Assembly: GCA_902475285.1 (NCBI GenBank)
Contig: CABRZA010000127.1
Span: 1-7,296 of the forward strand
From: an uncultured Porphyromonadaceae bacterium
GTDB taxonomy: Bacteria > Bacteroidota > Bacteroidia > Bacteroidales > Muribaculaceae
Direction of reading: 5' to 3'
DNA: 7,296 nt
Numbering within the stretch: position 1 is the stretch's first letter; every line of letters starts with the position of its first letter. The translations under genes and the position numbers were made by a program. This document shows, one piece after another, positions 1-4,311 of the stretch. The notes beneath the pieces are model-generated. The model was not told the DNA's origin. It saw nothing but the letters and a program-made list of their open reading frames with translations, and did not search any database.

Positions 1-2
1 TT

Positions 3-242
3 CGCGAAGGCGCTATATTTGTGGCGTTTTCCGACTTGGACGGTCTGCTCAACAAGACGGCCATAGCCCGTCAGTATTTCGGAAAGAGCCAAGGGTGGTT
101 CTCACAAAAGCTGCATGGAGCCACTGTGTGCGACAAAGAACGTAGTTTCTCTGAATCAGAAGCACATCAGCTGGCTGAGGCGTTCAGAGATATTGCCAAG
201 CGGCTTCTCGCACATGCCGACGAAATAGATAATGCAGATTAG
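3..242 (+). CDS. DUF5053-like small protein, 5' end cut by the window
   Basis: The frame is open from the first bases of the window to a TAG at 240-242. An internal GTG at 21 could start translation, but the codons before it (Arg-Glu-Gly-Ala-Ile-Phe) are open too, so I take this as the C-terminal part of a longer protein. The core, Ile-Ala-Arg-Gln-Tyr-Phe-Gly-Lys-Ser followed by Trp-Phe-Ser-Gln-Lys-Leu-His-Gly and then a Phe-Ser-Glu-Ser-Glu...Leu-Ala-Glu-Ala-Phe helix, matches my memory of DUF5053 proteins of Bacteroidales. In those, an 'AxxYFGKSxxWxxQRLNG' block precedes 'FTxxEL..L..AL'. The block reads like a helix-turn-helix, so DNA binding is possible but unproven. The family function is unknown to me; I associate it with accessory or phage-like regions. 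No strong terminator follows before the convergent LysR gene. Confidence 0.6.
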   Translation, partial: REGAIFVAFSDLDGLLNKTAIARQYFGKSQGWFSQKLHGATVCDKERSFSESEAHQLAEAFRDIAKRLLAHADEIDNAD

Positions 243-334
243 TCGATAAACGTCTCCGCCATCAATTGGAAGAAAGGATAAATTAAGATTCCATGTTGCC
301 GGAGCGGAATGGAGAATAGGGCATGGCTGCTTTT

Positions 335-1240
335 TCACCCGAACCACGAACGCAGTCGGGTGCGGACCGCGTTGGAGTCTTTGAGCATGCGGATGAATTC
401 GAGAGCCGAGCGTTTGCGGTAGGTGTTGCGCAGCATGTGCACGCAGCCGTCGATTTCGTTGTCGGGAAGGTCGAGTGGTATGGCTTTCACGCCCGTCTCG
501 TTGTAGGTCGTGGCCTCGGCGAGCACCGTCACCAGGTCGCTGTGCTTGATGAGCCGCAGCAGAATGTTTACTTCGTTGAGCTCGAGCCGCACGTTCAGCC
601 GCGGGCGGTAGCGCTCCATTCGGTATTCGAGGGCGTTGCGGGCCTGCAGACCGCGAGAGGGCAGGGCAATGTCGTGGCGCTCGAGGTCCGACAGCGATAT
701 GCGGTCGCGCGAGGCCAGGCTGTGACCCTCGCGCACTATGGCGGCCAGGTGGTTGTCGAAGAGCACGTGCGACTCTATGTCATCGATTCCTGCCGGCGGA
801 CGGAAGGCCAGGGCGAAGTCGATGGCGCGGTTGCGCAGCATCTCCATCAGCTCCGCCATGGGTTTGTAGAAGATATTGAGCTTCACCCCCGGATATTGCT
901 TCATGAAGGTGAGCAGCGTCTCGGTGAGTATGGGGCTAAAAGAATAGGTCACGCCTATGTTGAGCGTGCCGGTGAGCATCCGCCCGAGGTCGTCGAGACG
1001 GTGGCGGCACGTGTCGGCGTCGATGAGTGTGTTGCGGGCGAAGGGCAGCAGCTCGCTGCCGGCCTCCGTAAGGCTCACCGAGTGCCCGGCCCGCTCGAAA
1101 AGCGTGGCGCCCAGCTCCTCTTCGAGCTGTTTCACCTGTTGTGAGAGCGTGCTTTGGGCCACGTTGAGGCTCCGCGCCGCCTCGGAGAAACTCAGCAGCT
1201 CGGCGGCACGCACGAAGTATCGTAGTTGTCGCAGTTCCAT
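335..1240 (-). CDS. LysR-type transcriptional regulator
   Basis: This encodes a 301-residue protein, the usual LysR length. The N-terminus (Met-Glu-Leu-Arg-Gln-Leu-Arg-Tyr-Phe-Val) opens the classic winged helix-turn-helix. The recognition region lies at about residues 16-45 (Phe-Ser-Glu-Ala-Ala-Arg-Ser-Leu-Asn-Val-Ala-Gln-Ser-Thr-Leu-Ser-Gln-Gln-Val), followed by the linker helix Leu-Glu-Glu-Glu-Leu-Gly...Leu-Phe-Glu-Arg. Residues from about 90 to the end form the periplasmic-binding-protein-like effector domain; the overall look is CynR-like, but the effector is unknown. I chose the ATG at 1240; the longer frame starts with TTG at 1246, inside the promoter -7 box. The gene lies downstream of the thrE pair in the same direction but has its own promoter. 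It ends convergent with the DUF5053-like gene. Its targets cannot be read from the sequence; autoregulation is plausible given repeats in its promoter. Confidence 0.93.
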   Translation of the reverse strand: MELRQLRYFVRAAELLSFSEAARSLNVAQSTLSQQVKQLEEELGATLFERAGHSVSLTEAGSELLPFARNTLIDADTCRHRLDDLGRMLTGTLNIGVTYSFSPILTETLLTFMKQYPGVKLNIFYKPMAELMEMLRNRAIDFALAFRPPAGIDDIESHVLFDNHLAAIVREGHSLASRDRISLSDLERHDIALPSRGLQARNALEYRMERYRPRLNVRLELNEVNILLRLIKHSDLVTVLAEATTYNETGVKAIPLDLPDNEIDGCVHMLRNTYRKRSALEFIRMLKDSNAVRTRLRSWFG

Positions 1241-1243
1241 ATG

Positions 1244-1273
1244 CAAAGGTAGTGATTATAAGTAACTCGCAAA
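1244..1273 (-). promoter_or_regulatory. Bacteroidetes-type promoter of the LysR gene
   Basis: On the minus strand TTTG (1273-1270) and TACCTTTG (1251-1244) are separated by 18 bp. They match the -33 and -7 elements of the Bacteroidetes primary sigma factor, with a slightly short spacer. The -7 box ends only three bases before the ATG at 1240, so transcription should begin at or next to the start codon. Confidence 0.65.
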
Positions 1274-1455
1274 AATTAGCTGCGAATGGAATTTGAAGTA
1301 TTTTGGATTGTTTTCGCCCGAAGAAGAAGGGTTGTAGCGAGCTACATCCCTGATGATGAGGGTGAAAATCGACCAAAAGACGAAAATTACATCGCAGCCA
1401 TCCACAGCAAGTTACTGTAACGATAATATAAACTAATTTTTAAGAGTTACTTATT
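1247..1455. other. thrE-lysR intergenic region with dyads and repeats
   Basis: This 209-bp AT-rich gap separates two co-directional minus-strand units. It holds the LysR promoter, a dyad at 1328-1351, the small palindrome GTTACTGTAAC at 1411-1421, and a 10-bp sequence GAGTTACTTA at 1444-1453 whose exact reverse complement lies at 1259-1268. No clear U-tailed terminator for the thrE unit is visible. Confidence 0.6.
1328..1351. repeat. Near-perfect inverted repeat upstream of the LysR promoter
   Basis: AGGGTTGTAGC and GCTACATCCCT flank a two-base centre (GA), with ten of eleven positions paired and one T/T mismatch. As RNA the inner CG pair would open to give a CGAG tetraloop. No T run follows on either strand, so it is a poor intrinsic terminator. 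An operator for a dimeric regulator is the alternative. Confidence 0.6.
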
Positions 1456-1947
1456 TCAACGTGTGGCGCGGAAAGCTATCCGCTTGAAAAGGAATACCGG
1501 CATCGTGGCCGCAACAACCATTCCGGCCACGGCCGCCACGCATGTGAAGCCGTTGTAGCACAGCAGGTAGAAGTTGTGCATGAACACATCTTCGCCGCCG
1601 CTGCCCACACATGCCATCAGTGCTTCCACACTGCGGTAGGCGTACATCCCCGGTATCATCGGAAGCAGCGCGGGCGCGAAGCACACCTCGGCGGGGCATT
1701 TTATCCGCGGTGCCGCCGGAATGGCGCAAAGACCCGCGCACAGTGCCGCAAGGGTATCGGCTCCCACAAGGCCCATATCCGTGCCCCACGGCGCCATAAG
1801 CACATACCGCAGCGCGTGGCTCAGCGCCGCTATAAGCCCTATGGCCGCATACGCACGCCGTGGCGTGGCGTTTATGGCGGAAAAACCGATGGCGGCTATC
1901 GCCGCAAACAATCCGTCTTCAAAAATTTTCAGCACACTCTCCATCAT
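1456..1947 (-). CDS. Threonine/serine exporter, C-terminal subunit (DUF3815, ThrE_2 type)
   Basis: This is a 163-residue, very hydrophobic protein with about five predicted membrane segments. A conserved-looking Leu-Leu-Pro-Met-Ile-Pro-Gly-Met-Tyr-Ala-Tyr-Arg stretch at about residues 95-106 is typical of the second half of ThrE-type exporters. In Corynebacterium ThrE, cytosolic, DUF1212 and DUF3815 parts are fused in one chain; many bacteria encode the halves as two neighbouring genes, as here. The likely role is proton-driven export of threonine, serine or similar small metabolites from the cytoplasm, as a complex with the upstream product; the substrate is inferred from the family only. 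The start overlaps the upstream stop as ATGA (1947-1944), so translation is probably coupled; a second ATG follows at 1944. The last residues are basic (Phe-Arg-Ala-Thr-Arg), suggesting a cytoplasmic C-terminus. Confidence 0.88.
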   Translation of the reverse strand: MMESVLKIFEDGLFAAIAAIGFSAINATPRRAYAAIGLIAALSHALRYVLMAPWGTDMGLVGADTLAALCAGLCAIPAAPRIKCPAEVCFAPALLPMIPGMYAYRSVEALMACVGSGGEDVFMHNFYLLCYNGFTCVAAVAGMVVAATMPVFLFKRIAFRATR

Positions 1948-2723
1948 ATCTGCCAGTCCAAGTCGAGTAGAAACATTCCTGCGCACAGCCCGGCGGTGAG
2001 GCATGCCGTGAGCACCACGGCATCCGTCAGCCGGCTGATGGCGCAAAGGTAGTGGCGGTATATCATGTCGCTCGCCGCATTGATATACGGCACGCCGGGA
2101 ATGAGATAGAGCACCGACGTGCCCAACGCCACGCCGGGTGTGTCGCCCAGGCTGAAAATCTCGCATGCGGCGCTCGCCGACGCCGACACGAATGCCGCCG
2201 CCAGGAAGGCGAGCCGCACATCGCGCTCCGCGCCGAGGAGCAGCTGCTTCACACGGTAGCCCAAGAGTGTAGCGCAGAAGACCACGGCCATGGCCACGGC
2301 ATCGCCTCCGAACAGACGGCAGAACGCCATGTTGGCAGCCGACGCCAGGACCAGTACCCGCGCGCTGCCCCCGCTCCTTGCGGCCACGATGGCGTCGAAG
2401 CGCTGCCGCGCCTCGGCAGGCGAAAGACCGTCGTCGGCCACGCTCCAGCTCAACCGGCTCAGCCGGGTGTTGAGCCCGAAGTCGATGCCTCCGCGCCGCG
2501 TTTTCCCCGTGGCCGATACCTTGTGGCCGTCGCCGTCGCGCAGAGCCACCTCCACATGCGACGGCAGCAACTCTATGTCGGCCTCCATGCCGTAGGCCGA
2601 AGCCATGCGTCCGATGTTTTTCTCTATCCTTATGCACGTGGCGCCGCAGCCCAGCATCACCGCGCCGTAGTCGGCCAAAAAGGCTGCCGTCGATTCAATC
2701 CCAGTCGTCATCATCGTCGTCAT
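1944..2723 (-). CDS. Threonine/serine exporter, N-terminal subunit (DUF1212, ThrE type)
   Basis: This is about 259 residues in the usual arrangement for the ThrE N-terminal half. A soluble part of about 120 residues opens with the family pattern Ala-Val-Met-Leu-Gly-Cys-Gly-Ala-Thr...Arg-Ile-Glu-Lys-Asn-Ile-Gly-Arg-Met-Ala. About five membrane helices follow, including Leu-Ile-Pro-Gly-Val-Pro-Tyr-Ile-Asn-Ala at about 208-217. The partner subunit follows with an ATGA overlap. Three in-frame ATG codons lie at 2723, 2714 and 2711, all inside the 3' end of the preceding small gene. I give the longest, but the conserved domain would fit any of them. An upstream extension of the open frame to 2831 lacks a convincing start and overlaps the small gene completely, so I reject it. 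The role is inner-membrane amino-acid export with the downstream half; the actual substrate is unproven. Confidence 0.88.
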   Translation of the reverse strand: MTTMMTTGIESTAAFLADYGAVMLGCGATCIRIEKNIGRMASAYGMEADIELLPSHVEVALRDGDGHKVSATGKTRRGGIDFGLNTRLSRLSWSVADDGLSPAEARQRFDAIVAARSGGSARVLVLASAANMAFCRLFGGDAVAMAVVFCATLLGYRVKQLLLGAERDVRLAFLAAAFVSASASAACEIFSLGDTPGVALGTSVLYLIPGVPYINAASDMIYRHYLCAISRLTDAVVLTACLTAGLCAGMFLLDLDWQI

Positions 2724-2886
2724 TGTCGCCGGGGATAAAGAAAATGTCGCGTTCACGGCCCATGCCCAGCAAAGGTATGTGCTTTCCGCTCTTGCCATGG
2801 TGCCAAGCGTGCACCAGGGCGTGGACCGCAACCCACAGCACCGCTGCGCCCGTCACCGCGCACCATAAAATTTCCGTTTGTGTCAT
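2695..2886 (-). CDS. Small single-helix membrane protein with an Asp-rich tail
   Basis: This 63-residue protein is not one I recognise. It shows one hydrophobic helix (about residues 6-26), then a His/Lys-rich stretch (His-Ala-Leu-Val-His-Ala-Trp-His-His-Gly-Lys), a short linker, and an acidic C-terminus (residues 53-63) with six consecutive Asp. It sits first in the thrE unit, 14-18 nt downstream of a probable transcription start. Its last codons overlap the start of the exporter N-terminal subunit, which supports genuine translation and coupling. A small accessory or stability subunit of the exporter, or a metal-binding membrane peptide, are guesses from position and composition only. No signal-peptidase site is obvious, so the helix is probably a membrane anchor. 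Confidence 0.7.
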   Translation of the reverse strand: MTQTEILWCAVTGAAVLWVAVHALVHAWHHGKSGKHIPLLGMGRERDIFFIPGDNDDDDDDWD

Positions 2887-2905
2887 AACGTTTTGTTTTT
2901 GGCTG

Positions 2906-2913
2906 CAAAATTA
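2906..2913 (-). promoter_or_regulatory. -7 promoter element of the three-gene thrE unit
   Basis: TAATTTTG on the minus strand (2913-2906) matches the Bacteroidetes TAnnTTTG box. It would place the transcription start near 2900, some 14-18 nt before the ATG at 2886. No good TTG is seen about 20 bp further upstream, so the -33 element is weak or missing. Confidence 0.55.
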
Positions 2914-2956
2914 TAGCCTTCCGCAAGCACATCCTCGGCCCGAGCGAGGTATTTTT

Positions 2957-2984
2957 CGATAGATATTATCGTAAAAAACGATAA
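2957..2984. promoter_or_regulatory. CGATA inverted repeats, candidate operator
   Basis: Three half-sites alternate in orientation: CGATA (2957-2961), TATCG (2967-2971) and CGATA (2979-2983). The second pair extends to a perfect 7-bp inverted repeat, TTATCGT and ACGATAA, around five A. The array lies in the divergent gap between the thrE unit and the YkvA-family gene, so a regulator bound here could act on either. The protein that would bind it is not known to me. Confidence 0.45.
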
Positions 2985-3054
2985 CGACGCACCAAAAAAT
3001 TACAATCGGCCGTATATATATTGAACTCAAACCTCAAACCAACACATAAAAACT

Positions 3055-3450
3055 ATGGCAATATTCAATCTCGACTATAACGCCCTCTGGCAGAGCATCT
3101 GCCAATGGAGCCGCAAGGCTGGCCGCGTTGCCACCCGTCCCGCTCTCATCATGTGGTACGTGATGAAAAGCCCCGACACCGCACGCGCCGACAAAATCGC
3201 CATCTATGCCTCTCTCGCTTATCTCATTCTCCCCATCGACATCATCAGCGCCCGCCGCTTTCCCATCATCGGCTGGCTCGACGAAGTGATATCCATGGCA
3301 GTTCTCCTCAACAAGATGGCAAAGTACATCACTCCCGAGCTCGAAGCCCGCGCCGACGCCCAGCTCGACCAATGGTTCGGCCCCGAAGCCCCGGCCGCCT
3401 CTCCGGCCCCGGCATCCGCAGCTCTCCCCGCACCCTCCGACCGCCGATAG
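3055..3450 (+). CDS. YkvA family (DUF1232) membrane protein
   Basis: This 131-residue protein has the DUF1232 signature: Lys-Ile-Ala-Ile-Tyr-Ala-Ser-Leu-Ala-Tyr-Leu-Ile-Leu-Pro-Ile-Asp at residues 47-62, then Ile-Ile-Gly-Trp-Leu-Asp-Glu at 71-77. It is a hydrophobic hairpin with the invariant Pro-x-Asp and a second conserved Asp. The preceding 46 residues are amphipathic and basic. The last 25 or so are a low-complexity Pro/Ala tail (Pro-Glu-Ala-Pro-Ala-Ala-Ser-Pro-Ala-Pro), probably disordered. The family is widespread, and its biochemical function is unknown to me; an inner-membrane location is inferred. The start is the only good ATG. The promoter is not clear: a poor TATATTG lies at 3017-3023 with no -33 match, which would fit an activated gene. 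It is monocistronic, with a strong terminator 22 nt after the stop. Confidence 0.85.
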   Translation: MAIFNLDYNALWQSICQWSRKAGRVATRPALIMWYVMKSPDTARADKIAIYASLAYLILPIDIISARRFPIIGWLDEVISMAVLLNKMAKYITPELEARADAQLDQWFGPEAPAASPAPASAALPAPSDRR

Positions 3451-3471
3451 AAACAGCCCCTCCTCTCTCCC

Positions 3472-3496
3472 ACCCGCGGCCCCTCCGCGGGTTTTT
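3472..3496 (+). terminator. Rho-independent terminator of the YkvA-family gene
   Basis: ACCCGCGG (3472-3479) and CCGCGGGT (3485-3492) form a perfect 8-bp GC-rich stem around a CCCCT loop. The stem runs directly into a T tract that ends at 3496. Confidence 0.93.
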
Positions 3497-3512
3497 CGTT
3501 GTGGGAAAATAA

Positions 3513-3542
3513 CTGCGGGGCTGTCTCACGACGGCCCCGCAG
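3513..3542. ncRNA. Long stable hairpin ahead of a 26-codon ORF
   Basis: CTGCGGGGC (3513-3521) pairs with GCCCCGCAG (3534-3542). A T-G wobble and GTC/GAC continue the helix inward, giving 13 unbroken pairs closed by a TCAC loop. It starts 17 nt after the T tract of the preceding terminator. No T run follows on the plus strand; on the minus strand it is followed by TTATTTT, a weak tail. It could be a second (bidirectional) terminator, an RNA-processing or stability element, or the 5' structure of a small RNA that includes the ORF at 3569. I see no match to a named RNA family that I can support. Confidence 0.55.
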
Positions 3543-3568
3543 AGTCTAAACCTTAAAAATCTAATCCT

Positions 3569-3649
3569 ATGAAAAAACTAATTCTATACTTTACTTCTTT
3601 CTGCTGTTGCTACATGTATTACGCAAAAGGAGTGCCAAATGTTGCATGA
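3569..3649 (+). CDS. 26-codon ORF, signal-peptide-like, Cys/Tyr-rich
   Basis: The ATG at 3569 opens 26 codons ending with TGA at 3647. The peptide begins Met-Lys-Lys-Leu-Ile-Leu-Tyr-Phe-Thr-Ser-Phe, then Cys-Cys-Cys-Tyr-Met-Tyr-Tyr-Ala-Lys-Gly. This is a basic start plus a hydrophobic core of the kind seen in Bacteroidales signal peptides. The AT-rich leader (AAACCTTAAAAATC, 3548-3561) also resembles those ahead of exported-protein genes. It may be a genuine micropeptide, a regulatory leader peptide, or the remains of an exported protein whose body has been lost. The same frame continues after the TGA without another stop to 3865, but this runs into the phosphatase gene in another frame, so I do not call a longer gene. 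Base composition is AT-rich, unlike the neighbours. Confidence 0.35.
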   Translation: MKKLILYFTSFCCCYMYYAKGVPNVA

Positions 3650-3658
3650 CAGTATGCC

Positions 3659-3718
3659 ATGGGGGCGTTTTTTAGTGCTTTTTTGCAAGATGGGGCGGTT
3701 TTTCAAGCTTTTTTGCAC
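3659..3718 (+). repeat. Two degenerate 30-bp direct repeats, T-rich
   Basis: Unit 1 (3659-3688) and unit 2 (3689-3718) match at 22 of 30 positions. They share GGGGCG, a T run and an exact GCTTTTTTGCA (3677-3687 and 3707-3717). They lie directly upstream of the phosphatase promoter. Confidence 0.7.
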
Positions 3719-3724
3719 GGCGTG

Positions 3725-3755
3725 TTGCAGAGCAGGGGCGAATGTGCTAATTTTG
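3725..3755 (+). promoter_or_regulatory. Promoter of the tyrosine phosphatase gene
   Basis: TTG (3725-3727), a 20-bp spacer and TAATTTTG (3748-3755) form a good Bacteroidetes -33/-7 pair. Transcription should begin near 3759-3762, leaving a leader of only about 7-10 nt before the ATG at 3769. Confidence 0.75.
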
Positions 3756-3768
3756 TAAGCAAAAAAAC

Positions 3769-4266
3769 ATGGATATTATCGAGCGGACCAAGGGGCACAG
3801 CCCCGTGCGTGTACTTTTTGTGTGCCTGGGCAACATATGTCGGTCGCCGGCGGCGCAGGGCGTGATGCAGGCTATAGTCGACGCCGAGAACGACGCCGAG
3901 GGCTGGGTAATCGATTCGGCCGGCACGGGCGGATGGCATGTGGGACAGCTCCCCGACAAGCGTATGCGTGTGCATGCGGCGCGCCGCGGCCTCACGCTCG
4001 ACCATATATGCCGCCAGGTGCGTGAGGCCGACTTCGACGACTTCGACATCATAGTGGGCATGGACGCGGCCAACGTGGCCGACCTCCGCGAGCTTGCCCC
4101 CTCGCCCGAGGCCCAGGCCAAGGTGGTGCCCATGGGGCGCTTCATCACCCTTGCCACCCGCCACGACCATGTGCCTGACCCCTACTACGAGGGCGCCGAA
4201 GGCTTCGAGCTCGTTCTCGACCTTCTCGAAGACGCCTGCCGCAACTTATATGATGCACTCAAATAA
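3769..4266 (+). CDS. Low-molecular-weight protein-tyrosine phosphatase
   Basis: This 165-residue cytosolic enzyme hydrolyses phosphotyrosine. The P-loop Cys-Leu-Gly-Asn-Ile-Cys-Arg-Ser-Pro (residues 19-27) fits CX5R(S/T), with Cys19 the nucleophile and Arg25 binding phosphate. The general acid is Asp137 in Asp-Pro-Tyr-Tyr (137-140). Ser50-Ala-Gly-Thr-Gly and the Trp56-His region are also as expected. The length fits the family (about 150-165), with a short N-terminal extension before the first strand. Some LMW-PTPs act on tyrosine kinases of capsule export, but no such genes are in this window, and the family also includes enzymes with other targets. The gene has its own promoter and almost no leader. 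The speA start follows 45 bp after the stop, so read-through transcription is possible even though speA has a -7 box. Confidence 0.95.
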   Translation: MDIIERTKGHSPVRVLFVCLGNICRSPAAQGVMQAIVDAENDAEGWVIDSAGTGGWHVGQLPDKRMRVHAARRGLTLDHICRQVREADFDDFDIIVGMDAANVADLRELAPSPEAQAKVVPMGRFITLATRHDHVPDPYYEGAEGFELVLDLLEDACRNLYDALK

Positions 4267-4274
4267 AAATTTCG

Positions 4275-4282
4275 TATATTTG
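4275..4282 (+). promoter_or_regulatory. -7 element upstream of speA
   Basis: TATATTTG matches TAnnTTTG and is followed by GCAGG. The transcription start would fall near 4287, about 25 nt before the ATG. No TTG is visible at the expected -33 distance, so this promoter may be weak or add to read-through from the phosphatase gene. Confidence 0.5.
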
Positions 4283-4311
4283 CAGGAATTTTCACTACTA
4301 AAATAGATACG

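Noticed and set aside
285..315. A terminator between the DUF5053-like and LysR genes (ATTCC/GGAAT stem)
   Set aside because: The stem is only five pairs with a 13-base loop and lacks a T tract on either strand.
323..1144. A 273-codon plus-strand ORF opposite the LysR gene
   Set aside because: It lies inside a clear LysR gene on the other strand, is rich in Val/His/Glu/Gly as typical of antisense frames, and has no family features.
1456..2637. A 393-codon single minus-strand frame covering both ThrE halves
   Set aside because: Only its last 163 codons read as ThrE C-terminal protein. The earlier part is an Arg/Gly-rich out-of-frame shadow of the N-terminal gene, so there is no fusion.
2052..2738. 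A 228-codon plus-strand ORF opposite the ThrE N-terminal gene
   Set aside because: Its composition is Arg/His/Ala-rich with no domain, while the minus-strand frame has ThrE family patterns and membrane helices.
3055..3512. An overlapping 135-codon frame inside the YkvA-family gene (from 3105)
   Set aside because: The translation is Arg/His/Pro/Ser-rich without a domain, whereas the 3055 frame has the DUF1232 signature and ends just before a terminator.
3513..3542. The hairpin as the terminus of an insertion sequence or MITE
   Set aside because: There is no transposase, no distant matching inverted repeat and no target-site duplication in the window.
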